From NCBI RefSeq assembly GCF_022829635.1, contig NZ_JAKSYO010000094.1:37260-101259 (forward strand): a DNA stretch of 64,000 nt, in the 5' to 3' direction. The notes below the pieces were generated by a model. It made no database searches. It saw nothing but the letters and a program-made list of their open reading frames with translations, and had not been told where the DNA came from. This DNA is from Methylobacterium sp. E-066. GTDB taxonomy: Bacteria; Pseudomonadota; Alphaproteobacteria; Rhizobiales; Beijerinckiaceae. This document shows, in pieces, positions 44,598-56,949 of the stretch (within the stretch, counting starts at the first letter, position 1; each line of letters starts with the position of its first letter). A program made the position numbers and the translations under genes.

Positions 44598-45308
44598 TCA
44601 GACCAGAGGCCTGCGGTCGAGGGCGCGACGGGTCATCTGGTCGAGGAGGTCGAACAGCGTGCCGATTCCGGAAAGGGCCCGCTCGGCCTCGCGGGCCGCG
44701 ATGCCGGCCACGATCGTCGCGTGGATCCCGGCACAATCGAGGAAGCTGGCGGTGGGCTCGTAGGTGTACCAGAAGCGCCGGGACTGGGCGTGGAGCGGGC
44801 CCATCGTGCTGGTCAGGGTCGGGTTGTGGGCCGCCCCGACCAGGGCCTCGTGCAGGGCGCGTTTCACCCGGAAGTAGACCTCGCGGTCCCGGGCGGCGGC
44901 GGCCACGAGCAGGCCCTCGGTGTGGGTCTGCAGGGTCTCGAGATCCTGGTCCGAGGCGCGGGCGATCACGCAACGGGCCACGGTCTCGTCGAGGGGGCGC
45001 CGGACTTCGAGCAATTCGAGATGCTTGATAATGTCGACCGGGGTGACCAGCACGCCGCGGCGCGGATGGACCTCGACGAAGCCGATCGTCTTGAGCCGGG
45101 CCAGCGCCTCGCGGACCGGGGTTCGCCCGAGCGCCAGTTCCGCCCCGAGCTCGCCCTCCGACACCATCGCGCCCGGAGCGAGACGCCGGCTGATGATCAT
45201 CTGCTCGATCGCGTCGTAAGCGGTCTCCGCGAGGGATCGCGCCCGCTTCGCGTTGGCTAGGAGTCCGCTCGCGTCGGGACCCGTCGTCAAGATCCTCGCA
45301 TCGGCCAA
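44598..45308 (-). CDS. GntR-family regulator, FCD subfamily
   Basis: 236 residues. I use a TTG start at 45308 because GGAGGA lies 5 bases before it; a longer open frame upstream is Arg/Gly-rich. The winged helix is at 25-95 (GELGAELALGRTPVREALARLKTIGFVEVHPRRGVLVTP). The FCD effector domain follows with metal-binding His residues in VKRALHEALVGAAHNP, PLHAQSRR and AGIHATIVAG. FCD proteins sense organic or sugar acids and usually repress the adjacent operon. It is divergent from the RraA-MFS-dehydratase-lactonase arm. Confidence 0.9.
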   Translation of the reverse strand: MADARILTTGPDASGLLANAKRARSLAETAYDAIEQMIISRRLAPGAMVSEGELGAELALGRTPVREALARLKTIGFVEVHPRRGVLVTPVDIIKHLELLEVRRPLDETVARCVIARASDQDLETLQTHTEGLLVAAAARDREVYFRVKRALHEALVGAAHNPTLTSTMGPLHAQSRRFWYTYEPTASFLDCAGIHATIVAGIAAREAERALSGIGTLFDLLDQMTRRALDRRPLV

Positions 45309-45380
45309 CCGAATCCTCCGCCTGTGTCGAAGCCGCCCCCTGCTCCAGTTGACAATGGCTCCAAGCGGCGCCCTACTCAA

Positions 45381-45409
45381 GCCCTGGGATATCAGTGGTC
45401 GCCCAGGGC
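45381..45409. promoter_or_regulatory. Palindrome and half-site upstream of the RraA gene
   Basis: GCCCTGGG (45381-45388) and CCCAGGGC (45402-45409) flank a 13-base core containing ATATCAGT (45389-45396), the same half-site as at 44549 on the other strand. CCGGATC (45423-45429) and GATCCGG (45436-45442) form a second inverted repeat. Both are candidate regulator sites. Confidence 0.4.
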
Positions 45410-45478
45410 GCATCCGCGCCGGCCGGATCCTTGACGATCCGGGCTCGACGGCGACCGTCTTCATGGGAGGAGTTGCGG

Positions 45479-46198
45479 ATGCCCGGATTGTCTCCTGAAA
45501 CGCGCGACAAGCTCAAGACCGTCAGCACGGCGACGCTGATGACCGCCCTGTTCAAGCGCGGCCTGCGCAATCAGATGATCCAGGACGTGCGCCCGCTGAA
45601 AGCTGGCGGCGCCACCATGGTCGGCGAGGCGTTCACCCTGCGCTACATGCCGGCCCGCGAGGACCTGAACCCGATCACGGTGTTCCGCGACCGGGCCCAT
45701 CCGCAGCGCAAGGCGGTGGAGGAGTGCCCGCCCGGCGCCGTGTTCGTGATCGACAGTCGCAAGGATGCCCGGGCGGCCTCGGCTGGCTCGATCCTGGCGA
45801 CCCGCCTGATGGTGCGGGGCTGCGCCGGGCTCGTCACCGATGGCGGCTTCCGCGACGCCGACGAGATCGCCCGGCTCGACATGCCGAGCTACCACGTGCG
45901 CCCCTCGGCGCCGACCAACCTCACCCACCACCAGGCCATCGACATCAACGTGCCGATCGGCTGCGGCGACGCCCCGGTCTTCCCGGGCGACGTGATCGTG
46001 GGCGACGGCGACGGCGTGGCCGTGATTCCCGCCCACCTCGCCGACGAGATCGCCGACGAGGCCGTCGAGATGACCGCCTACGAGGATTTCGTCACCGAGG
46101 AGGTGCGCAAGGGCCGCTCCATCCTCGGCCTCTATCCTGCCACCGACGAGCAGAGTCTCGCCGACTTCGCCGCGTGGCGGAAGCAGACCGGGCGCTGA
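45479..46198 (+). CDS. RraA-family aldolase-like protein
   Basis: 239 residues from ATG 45479 (GGGAGGAG 6 bases upstream). The RraA/HMG-aldolase signature is clear: GSILATRLMVRGCAGLVTDGGFRD near residue 110, with the Arg and Asp that bind pyruvate and metal, and VGEAFTLRYMPAREDL at 53. In this family some members inhibit RNase E, but the present type with the full motif is expected to be a divalent-metal pyruvate aldolase (4-hydroxy-4-methyl-2-oxoglutarate type). In this cluster it may cleave a 2-keto-3-deoxy sugar acid. Substrate not shown. Confidence 0.85.
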   Translation: MPGLSPETRDKLKTVSTATLMTALFKRGLRNQMIQDVRPLKAGGATMVGEAFTLRYMPAREDLNPITVFRDRAHPQRKAVEECPPGAVFVIDSRKDARAASAGSILATRLMVRGCAGLVTDGGFRDADEIARLDMPSYHVRPSAPTNLTHHQAIDINVPIGCGDAPVFPGDVIVGDGDGVAVIPAHLADEIADEAVEMTAYEDFVTEEVRKGRSILGLYPATDEQSLADFAAWRKQTGR

Positions 46199-46259
46199 CG
46201 GCGTCCGGCACCGATCGGCGAAAAGCCGGCAAGACCGACGTCGAGATTGGGAGAGGGCT

Positions 46260-47627
46260 ATGTCGGGGGGCATACCTGTGGTCGCGCTGCCGGAGATCGA
46301 GCGGCGCACGGTCGCCAAGATCTCGTGGCGGCTCCTGCCGCTCATCGTGCTGATCTACTTCATCGCCTACATGGACCGCACGAATGTGGGCTTCGCCTCG
46401 TTCGGCCTGAACCGGGAGTTCGGCTTCTCGGCGACCCTCTACGGCTGGGGGGCGGGGATCTTCTTCCTCGGCTACGTCATCTTCGAGATCCCGAGCAACG
46501 TCCTCCTGGAGCGCAACGGCGCGCGGCTCTGGATCGCCCGGATCATGGTCACCTGGGGCCTGGTCGCGGGCGGCATGGCCTTCATCACCGGCCCGGTGAG
46601 TTTTTTGGCGATGCGCTTCCTGCTCGGGGTGGCCGAAGCCGGCTTCTTCCCGGGCATGATCCTGTACTTCACCTACTGGTTCCCGAGGCGCTACCGCGCC
46701 CGGGTGGTGGCGGCCCTGTTCCTGGCGGTGCCGGGCTCGAACGCCCTCACGGCGGTGATCTCGGGGGCGCTGCTCCAGCTCGACGGCGTGCTCGGCCTGC
46801 ACGGCTGGCAATGGCTGTTCATCCTGGAGGCGGTGCCCTCGATCCTGCTGGCCTTCGTCGTGCTCGCGCTGATGACCGACCGGCCCGCCAAAGCGGCCTG
46901 GCTCACGCCCGAAGAGCGAGCCTGGCTGGAAGATACGCTGGAAGCCGAGCGGCGGAGCACGGTCCAGACGCACGGGCATTTCACGCTCAAGCAGGCCCTG
47001 ACCGATCGCCGCGTGCTCGCCCTCGCATCGATCTATTTCTGCATCGGCACGGCGACCTACGGCATCACCTTCTTCCTGCCGCCGATCCTCAAGAGCCTGA
47101 GGCTCACCGACTGGGAGACCGGCCTCGCCACGGCGGTCCCCTACGTCATTGGCACGGTGGGCATGATCGCCTGGAGCTGGTCGTCGGACCGGCGCGACGA
47201 GCGGCGCTGGCACTTCGTGGTCGCCGGCCTGATCGCCATGCTGGGCCTCATCGCCGCCGGACCGATGCTGGGCAGCCTCTGGGCGCTCACGGCGATGTCG
47301 GTGGCCGCGATCGGCCTCTACGGCACCAAGCCCGCCTTCTGGGCGATGCCGGGGGAGTTCCTGTCGGGACCGGCCGCGGCCGGAGGCATCGCGCTGATCA
47401 ACGCCGTCGGCAATCTCGGCGGCTTCGTCGGCCCCTACGTCCTGGGCTGGCTGAAGGACGCCACCGGCACCTATGAGGCCGGCCTGTACTTCCTGGCAGC
47501 CTGTGCGCTCGCCTCGGCGACGATTACCTTCCTGGCGGTCCGGCCGGCCGTGGCGGCGGATCCGGGCTTCGCGTCGGACCTGCCGGCGGCTGCCGCGACC
47601 GAACGCGCGAGACCGGAGACCGTCTGA
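46260..47627 (+). CDS. MFS transporter, anion:cation symporter (ACS) type
   Basis: 455 residues with 12 predicted helices. The ACS pattern is obvious: LIVLIYFIAYMDRTNVGFASF near residue 30, GYVIFEIPSNVLLERNGARLWIARIMVTWG and AEAGFFPGMILYFTYWF. It resembles hexuronate, galactonate and tartrate importers, so sugar acid uptake is expected. It sits 61 bases after the RraA gene, and its stop overlaps the next start (TGATG). Confidence 0.9.
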   Translation: MSGGIPVVALPEIERRTVAKISWRLLPLIVLIYFIAYMDRTNVGFASFGLNREFGFSATLYGWGAGIFFLGYVIFEIPSNVLLERNGARLWIARIMVTWGLVAGGMAFITGPVSFLAMRFLLGVAEAGFFPGMILYFTYWFPRRYRARVVAALFLAVPGSNALTAVISGALLQLDGVLGLHGWQWLFILEAVPSILLAFVVLALMTDRPAKAAWLTPEERAWLEDTLEAERRSTVQTHGHFTLKQALTDRRVLALASIYFCIGTATYGITFFLPPILKSLRLTDWETGLATAVPYVIGTVGMIAWSWSSDRRDERRWHFVVAGLIAMLGLIAAGPMLGSLWALTAMSVAAIGLYGTKPAFWAMPGEFLSGPAAAGGIALINAVGNLGGFVGPYVLGWLKDATGTYEAGLYFLAACALASATITFLAVRPAVAADPGFASDLPAAAATERARPETV

Positions 47628-49357
47628 TGACCGCACGCAAGAAAGACATCGGCGATCTGCGCAGCCAGCGCTGGTTCGGCACCACCGACCTGCGCAGCTT
47701 CGGCCACCGCTCGCGCATGCTCCAGATGGGCTACGAGCGCGCCGACTTCACCGGCAAGCCGATCGTCGGCATCATCAACACCTGGAGCGACATCAACCCC
47801 TGCCACCTCCACTTCCGCGAGCGGGTCGAGCAGGTGAAGCGCGGCGTCTGGCAGGCGGGCGGCTTCCCGATCGAGCTCCCGGCGCTCTCGTTGTCCGAAA
47901 ACTTCGTCAAGCCGACGACGATGCTCTACCGCAACCTCCTGGCCATGGAGGTGGAGGAGCTGCTGCGCCAGCACCCGGTCGACGGAGCGGTGCTGATGGG
48001 CGGTTGCGACAAGACCACGCCGGGCACGGTGATGGGCGGCATCTCGATGAACCTGCCGATGATCTTCCTGCCGGCCGGGCCGATGATGCGCGGGCATTCC
48101 GCCGGCAAGATCCTCGGCTCGGGCTCCGACGTGTGGAAATACTGGGCCGAGAAGGAGGCCGGCACCATCACCACGCAGCAGTGGAACGACATGGAGGCGG
48201 GGATCGCCCGCACCTTCGGCACCTGCATGACCATGGGCACCGCCTCGACCATGACGTCGATCGCCGAGGCGCTCGGCCTGTCTTTGCCGGGCGCGGCCTC
48301 GATCCCGGCGGCCGATGCCGACCATCCCCGCATGGCCAGCGCCTGCGGCCGGCGCATCGTCGAGATGATCTGGGAGGATCTGAAGCCGTCCGACATCCTC
48401 GACCGGCGCTCGGTGGAGAACGCCCTCGTGGTCCACAACGCGCTGGCCGGCTCCACCAACGCGATGATCCATCTGGTGGCGATGGCGGGCCGGGCCGGGA
48501 TCCCGGTCAAGCTCTCCGAGTTCGACGAATTCGCCCAGAAGGTGCCGGTGATCGCCAACCTGCGGCCCTCGGGCCAGTGGCTGATGGAGGATTTCCACAT
48601 CGCCGGCGGCATCCGGGCGCTGATGGTGCGGCTGTCCCCCCTCCTCCACCTCGACGCCCGCTCGGTCACCGGCGGCACGATCGGCGACGGGCTGGCCGGC
48701 ATGAGTGTCTACAACGACGACGTGATCCGCCCGCTGGACAAGCCGATCGTCTCCCTCGGCGGTACCGCGATCCTGTACGGCAACCTCGCGCCGCATGGCT
48801 GCGTGATCAAGCCGCCGGCCGCGGACCCACGCTTCCTCAAGCATACCGGCCCGGCCCTGGTGTTCGACAATTACGACGCCATGACCGCCGCGGTGAACGA
48901 CCTCGACCTCGACGTCACCCCGGACCACATCATGGTCCTGCGCAATGCCGGCCCGATCGGCGGCCCGGGCATGCCAGAATGGGGCATGCTGCCGATCCCG
49001 AAGGTCCTGCTCCGGCAGGGCGTGCGCGACATGCTGCGGATCTCGGACGCCCGTATGAGCGGCACCAGCTACGGCGCTTGCATCCTGCACGTCTCGCCGG
49101 AATCGGCGGCCGGCGGGCCGCTGGCGGCCGTGCGCAACGGCGACCTGATCACGGTCGACGTGTCCGAGCGGCGCATCCACCTGCACCTGGACGACGCCGA
49201 GATCGCCGCACGCGTCGCGGCATTCGTGCCGCCGGACCGGGCCTATCCACGAGGCTACAACCGGCTGTTCGCCCAGCACGTGAAGCAAGCGCACGAGGGC
49301 TGCGACTTCGATTTCCTGGAGGGCGCCGGCGGCATCCCCGAACCCGAGATCCACTGA
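47627..49357 (+). CDS. IlvD/Edd dehydratase, probable L-arabinonate type
   Basis: 576 residues, starting one base inside the MFS stop. Iron-sulfur cluster ligands: INPCHLH near residue 60, MGGCDKTTPG near 128, FGTCMTMGT near 200. The KTTP and DARMSGTSYGACILHVSPE blocks place it in the IlvD/Edd family, and the lengths and motifs resemble sugar-acid dehydratases (L-arabinonate, xylonate) more than dihydroxy-acid dehydratase. It makes a 2-keto-3-deoxy acid from an aldonic acid. No biosynthetic ilv genes are near. Confidence 0.88.
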   Translation: MTARKKDIGDLRSQRWFGTTDLRSFGHRSRMLQMGYERADFTGKPIVGIINTWSDINPCHLHFRERVEQVKRGVWQAGGFPIELPALSLSENFVKPTTMLYRNLLAMEVEELLRQHPVDGAVLMGGCDKTTPGTVMGGISMNLPMIFLPAGPMMRGHSAGKILGSGSDVWKYWAEKEAGTITTQQWNDMEAGIARTFGTCMTMGTASTMTSIAEALGLSLPGAASIPAADADHPRMASACGRRIVEMIWEDLKPSDILDRRSVENALVVHNALAGSTNAMIHLVAMAGRAGIPVKLSEFDEFAQKVPVIANLRPSGQWLMEDFHIAGGIRALMVRLSPLLHLDARSVTGGTIGDGLAGMSVYNDDVIRPLDKPIVSLGGTAILYGNLAPHGCVIKPPAADPRFLKHTGPALVFDNYDAMTAAVNDLDLDVTPDHIMVLRNAGPIGGPGMPEWGMLPIPKVLLRQGVRDMLRISDARMSGTSYGACILHVSPESAAGGPLAAVRNGDLITVDVSERRIHLHLDDAEIAARVAAFVPPDRAYPRGYNRLFAQHVKQAHEGCDFDFLEGAGGIPEPEIH

Positions 49358-49462
49358 TCCACGCGCCTCCCGCCGGACGCGATCCCAGCCCGGCGCAAGG
49401 AAGCCCGTCGAAAGAGCGGCCCGTCGGCGATGGCCGGCGGCTGATAAGAACCGGGAGGATAC

Positions 49463-50467
49463 ATGGCGATGATCGCACGCAGGGGCCTGCTCGCGGGCGC
49501 GGCCCTGCTCGGGGCCGCGCGGGCGGCCGGGGCCGGCTGGGAGCCGTCGCAGCGCGTGCCCGACCCGGCCGTGGAAGTGCTCGACCCGGCCTTCGCCAAG
49601 TACCGCCTCGCCTCCGCCACGGTGGAACGCGTCGCCACCGGCCTGCGCTGGGCCGAGGGGCCGGTCTGGTTCGGCGACATGGGCGCGCTGCTGTTCAGCG
49701 ACGTGGTCAACGACCGGATCATGCGCTGGGACGAGGCCTCCGGCGCGCTCACGGTGTTCCGCAAGCCGTCCGCCTATTCCAACGGCAACACCCGGGACCG
49801 GCAGGGACGCCTGGTCACCTGCCAGCACAAGACCCGGAGCGTCACCCGGACAGAGCATGACGGCGCGATCACCACGCTGCTCGACCGGTTCGACGGCAAG
49901 CCGCTGAATTCGCCCAACGACGTGGTCTGCCATTCCGACGGGGCCGTCTGGTTCACCGACCCGGTCTTCGGGCCGAACCCGCACGAAGCGATGGCGCCGC
50001 CGGAGCTTCCGGGCAACGTCTACCGGGTCGACCCGGCGACTGGGCAGGCGAGCGTCGCGGTGGCGGGGATCGCGGGCCCGAACGGGCTGGCCTTCTCGCC
50101 GGACGAGTCCAAGCTCTACGTCATCGAGGCGCGCGCCAAGCCGAACCGCCTGATCCGCGTCTACGACGTGGTCGAGAACGGCACCAAGACCGCCAACGGC
50201 CGGGTGTTCTACGACGCCGGCACCGGCACGCCGGATGGGTTCCGGGTCGATGTCGACGGCAACCTCTGGTGCGGCTGGGGCATGAGCGAGGCCGAGGACG
50301 GCGTGCTCATCCTGTCGCCGCAAGCCAAGCCGATCGGCCGGATCCGCCTACCCGAACGCTGCGCCAACCTCTGCTTCGGCGGCCTCAACCGCAACCTGCT
50401 GCTGATGACCGCCTCGCATTCGGTCTACGCGCTCTACGTCAACACCCGCGGCGCCGGGACCTGCTGA
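49463..50467 (+). CDS. SMP-30/gluconolactonase-family protein, exported
   Basis: 334 residues with a Tat-like or Sec signal peptide (MAMIARRGLLAGAALLGAARAAGAG; twin Arg at residues 6-7). The beta-propeller motifs are there: RWAEGPVWF near 65, NSPNDVVCHSDG near 150, AGPNGLAFSPDES near 210 and GTPDGFRVD near 255, with metal-binding Glu, Asn and Asp. It would hydrolyse aldonolactones in the periplasm. It closes the arm after the dehydratase, 105 bases downstream. Start at 49463, with GGGAGG close before it (or ATG 49469). Confidence 0.88.
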   Translation: MAMIARRGLLAGAALLGAARAAGAGWEPSQRVPDPAVEVLDPAFAKYRLASATVERVATGLRWAEGPVWFGDMGALLFSDVVNDRIMRWDEASGALTVFRKPSAYSNGNTRDRQGRLVTCQHKTRSVTRTEHDGAITTLLDRFDGKPLNSPNDVVCHSDGAVWFTDPVFGPNPHEAMAPPELPGNVYRVDPATGQASVAVAGIAGPNGLAFSPDESKLYVIEARAKPNRLIRVYDVVENGTKTANGRVFYDAGTGTPDGFRVDVDGNLWCGWGMSEAEDGVLILSPQAKPIGRIRLPERCANLCFGGLNRNLLLMTASHSVYALYVNTRGAGTC

Positions 50468-50503
50468 TCCGGGTCGCTCGGAGTTCCTCCGAAAGAGCCG
50501 AAA

Positions 50504-50654
50504 CGCGTCGTCATTCCGGGGCCGCGCAGCGGAGCCCGTAATCCAGAACCGCCGAGCTTGCCGGCTTTGAGCAACCCGCCTCGCATCGTTCGGGCTCGCC
50601 TGTGGTTCTGGATTCCGGGCTCTCGCCTGCGGCGAACCCCGGAATGACGACGCG
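50504..50654. repeat. Intergenic palindromic element (CATTCCGGGG type)
   Basis: Ends CGCGTCGTCATTCCGGGG and its exact reverse complement at 50637-50654. Inner arms GAGCCCGTAATCCAGAACC and GGTTCTGGATTCCGGGCTC also pair with one mismatch. It fills the gap between the lactonase gene and the metH end. Similar elements are known dispersed in Rhizobiales. It could terminate convergent transcripts or be a mobile miniature. Confidence 0.8.
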
Positions 50655-50705
50655 GGTGTTCAGGCGCCGTAAGGCGTCCCTCGCAACTGATGCCTGCCGA
50701 GCCCC

Positions 50706-54458
<3,753 letters not shown>

Positions 54459-54476
54459 CGTGCGTCCTGTCAGATC

Positions 54477-54591
54477 ACCTCATCCTGAGGTGACGGAGCG
54501 AAGCGGAGGCCTCGAAGGAGCCCTCCAGATGTCGAGGCGAGCCCTGGAGCCCTCCTTCGAGGCCGCTTTCGCGGCACCTCAGGATGAGGTG
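54477..54591. repeat. Dispersed intergenic palindrome, copy 2, inside met operon
   Basis: CACCTCATCCTGAGGTG (54477-54493) and CACCTCAGGATGAGGTG (54575-54591) are exact reverse complements. Inner parts CTCGAAGGAGCCCTCCAG and CTGGAGCCCTCCTTCGAG pair too. The core is shared with 21623-21772. Located between metH and its upstream operon gene, it could form a large hairpin in the mRNA. Confidence 0.85.
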
Positions 54592-54636
54592 GAGGGTGGG
54601 ATTCTCGGTTTTGGACCGGCCCGGAGATCGTCCGGG

Positions 54637-54888
54637 TCAGCCCGCTTTTTCCAGGGCGGCGAGCCGCCCCTCAATCGCGGAGAGACGCTTCCCGACCCCC
54701 GCGGCCGCGTAGCGACCGAGCACCGATTCGCCCGTCATGGCTTTCCGGAGATCGTCGCACTGGCGCTCCAACCTGTCGAAGCGCGCATCAACCGCATCGA
54801 ACTGCCGGCAAACATCGGAGAAGCCCGTCTGCATCTCGGTCCGCATCTCCCGAAGAAGCGGAAGAATTAGATCCTGCGGTTCGGCCAT
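54637..54888 (-). CDS. Small coiled-coil protein inside met operon
   Basis: 83 residues starting MAEPQDLILPLLREMRTEMQTGF and containing heptads (FDAVDARFDRLERQCDDLR; IEGRLAALEKAG). No cysteine cluster, signal or membrane part. It resembles in type, though less closely, the two nuo-operon proteins: a short N-terminal hydrophobic helix starting MAE/MTS, an amphipathic helix, then R-L-x-x-I-E-x-R-L-x-x-L-E near the end. It is 39 bases after metF. Function unknown. Confidence 0.75.
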   Translation of the reverse strand: MAEPQDLILPLLREMRTEMQTGFSDVCRQFDAVDARFDRLERQCDDLRKAMTGESVLGRYAAAGVGKRLSAIEGRLAALEKAG

Positions 54889-54927
54889 CGTCCTGCCCCC
54901 TGCTGCGCCGTGCGGGCGCAGCTGAAT

Positions 54928-55848
54928 TTAGGCCGCCGCCTTTTCCGCCGCCAGCTTCGGCGCCTGCGCGCGCAGGCCCAGCAGGTGGCAGATCGCGTAG
55001 ACGAGGTCCGAGCGGTTCATCGAGTAGAAGTGGAAGTCCTGGACGCCCTCGTCCACCAGGTCGAGCACCTGCTCGGCCGCCACGGCGGCGGCGACGAGGC
55101 GGCGGGTCTCCACGTCGTTGTCCAGACCCTCGAACCGGGCGGCCAGCCAGTACGGCACCGAGGCACCGGTGCGGCGGGCGAAGTTGGCCGACTGCTTGAA
55201 GTTCTGGACCGTCAGGATGCCCGGAATGATCGGGATCGTGATCCCGGCCGCCCGGACCTTCTCGAGGTAGCGCAGGTAGACCTCGTTCTCGAAGAAGAAC
55301 TGGGTGATCGCCTGGTCGGCGCCGGCATCGACCTTGGCCTTCAGGGCGTCGATGTCGGCATCGAGGGAGGCGGCCTCCGGGTGCTTCTCGGGATAGGCCG
55401 AGACCGAGACCTTGAAGTCGCCGATGCGCTTGATCCCCTCGACCAGCTCGGCGGTCGTGGCATAGCCCTCGGGATGCGGCTTGTAGGCGTGGCCGACGCC
55501 GTCGGCCGGATCGCCGCGCAGGGCCACGATGTGGCGCACGCCGACATCCCAGTAGGCCTGGACCACCGCGTCGATCTCCGCGCGGCTGGCGTCCACGCAG
55601 GTGAGGTGCGCGGCCGGCTTGAGGGTCGTCTCGCGGATCATCCGGGCGACCGTGTTGTGGGTGCGCTCCCGGGTCGAGCCGCCGGCCCCGTAGGTCACGG
55701 AGACGAATTTCGGCTGGAGCGGGGCAAGCCGCTCGATCGAGGACCACAGGACCTTTTCCATCTCGTCGGTCTTGGGCGGGAAGAACTCGATCGAGACGCG
55801 GATCGGGTGGTAGCCGTCGCGGCTGGCGCGGTGGGTGGAGCGGCGCAT
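54928..55848 (-). CDS. metF: 5,10-methylenetetrahydrofolate reductase
   Basis: 306 residues, TIM-barrel FAD enzyme that makes methyl-THF for MetH. The signature SIEFFPPKTDEMEK near residue 19, with the catalytic Glu of the E-F-F-P-P motif, is at the N-terminus. Then come SVTYGAGGSTRERTHNTV, HLTCVDASRAEI, HIVALRGDPADG and QFFFENEVYLRYLEKVRAAGI. The C-terminal FHFYSMNRSDLVYAICH is typical. It lies 75 bases after sahR and feeds the MetH reaction in the same operon. Confidence 0.97.
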   Translation of the reverse strand: MRRSTHRASRDGYHPIRVSIEFFPPKTDEMEKVLWSSIERLAPLQPKFVSVTYGAGGSTRERTHNTVARMIRETTLKPAAHLTCVDASRAEIDAVVQAYWDVGVRHIVALRGDPADGVGHAYKPHPEGYATTAELVEGIKRIGDFKVSVSAYPEKHPEAASLDADIDALKAKVDAGADQAITQFFFENEVYLRYLEKVRAAGITIPIIPGILTVQNFKQSANFARRTGASVPYWLAARFEGLDNDVETRRLVAAAVAAEQVLDLVDEGVQDFHFYSMNRSDLVYAICHLLGLRAQAPKLAAEKAAA

Positions 55849-55923
55849 CGGGTCTCGTCCTCTATGTCGATCGGTTCAGACGATGAAGGGGGACTGGGTG
55901 TGCGGAGGTCGCCGGACCCAGGG

Positions 55924-56949
55924 TCAGGCGACCGCCCGCTGGAGCGGTTCGGCGTCGCGGCTGAGGCCCGCCTGCTGATGGCCGGCCTCCTGGGCAAGCC
56001 AGAGCGTGACGGTGAGCTGGCCGGCCTCCCGGGGCACCAGGTCGGAAGTCGCGACCGTGGCGAGCCCGGCCTCGGCCAGCCAGTGGGAGACTTGGTCGGC
56101 CGAAAAACCGAGCCGGCGGTGCGCCTGGCTCGTCCGCAGGAATTCGAGATCGTGCGGCGCGAAATCAACCACCAGAAGCCTTCCGCCGGGCGCTACGAGG
56201 CGCGCGGCGCCCCGAAGGGCGCGGGCCGGATCGTCGAGATAGTGGAGCACCTGATGCACCACCACCAGGTCGAAGCTCGCCCGGGCGAAAGGCGGCGCGT
56301 GGATGTCCCCCTGGCGCAGGTCCACCCGCGACAGGCCCTGCCGCTCCAGATTGGCCCGGGCGACGGACAGCATGGCGTGGCTCGAATCGAGCCCCGTAGC
56401 CCGGGCGGCCCGGGGGGCGAGCAGGCCGAGCATCTTGCCCGTGCCGGTGCCGAGATCGATCAGGCTGCCGAGGGGGCGCTCGCCCAGGGCGTCGAGCACC
56501 GCCGCCTCGACGGTGGCTTCGGGGACGTGCAGGGAGCGCAGCTCGTCCCATTTCGGTGCGAGCCGGGCGAAGAAAGTCTGGGCCGCCTCGGCCCTCTGGG
56601 TGCGCACCGCATCGAGGCGGGCGCGATCCTCCGAAAGCGGCGGCGTGCTTCGGTCGAGCCCGGACAGGAGCGGGTCTGCGAGGCCGGCGCGGGCCTCGGA
56701 CAGGCGGAAGAACGCCCAGGCGCCCTCACGATGGCGCTCGACAAGTCCGGCTTCGACCAGAAGCTTCAGATGGCGCGAGATGCGCGGCTGGGACTGACCG
56801 AGGATGTCGGTGAGGTCTGAGACCGACAGTTCCCCATCCGTGAGCAGCGCCAGGATACGCAGGCGCGTCTCCTCGGCCGCCGCCCGCAGGACACCCAGGG
56901 CTTCCGGAAAGGGGATCGATCCCGCCGTTCGACTCTCAGCGATAGACAT
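55924..56949 (-). CDS. sahR: SahR-type ArsR regulator with SAM-methyltransferase-like domain
   Basis: 341 residues from ATG 56949. An N-terminal ArsR winged helix (residues 14-90; LRILALLTDGELSVSDLTDILGQSQPRISRHLKLLVEAGLVERHREG) is followed by a methyltransferase fold (LIDLGTGTGKMLGLLAPRAARATGLDSSHAML near 165-195; HQVLHYLDDPARAL). This architecture is that of SahR, which senses S-adenosylhomocysteine and represses methionine-cycle genes. It heads the operon with metF and metH. An enzymatic methyltransferase role is not excluded. Confidence 0.9.
   Translation of the reverse strand: MSIAESRTAGSIPFPEALGVLRAAAEETRLRILALLTDGELSVSDLTDILGQSQPRISRHLKLLVEAGLVERHREGAWAFFRLSEARAGLADPLLSGLDRSTPPLSEDRARLDAVRTQRAEAAQTFFARLAPKWDELRSLHVPEATVEAAVLDALGERPLGSLIDLGTGTGKMLGLLAPRAARATGLDSSHAMLSVARANLERQGLSRVDLRQGDIHAPPFARASFDLVVVHQVLHYLDDPARALRGAARLVAPGGRLLVVDFAPHDLEFLRTSQAHRRLGFSADQVSHWLAEAGLATVATSDLVPREAGQLTVTLWLAQEAGHQQAGLSRDAEPLQRAVA

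Noticed and set aside
54459..54636. Cobalamin riboswitch before metH
   Set aside because: No B12-box-like sequence is seen; the interval is the dispersed palindrome.
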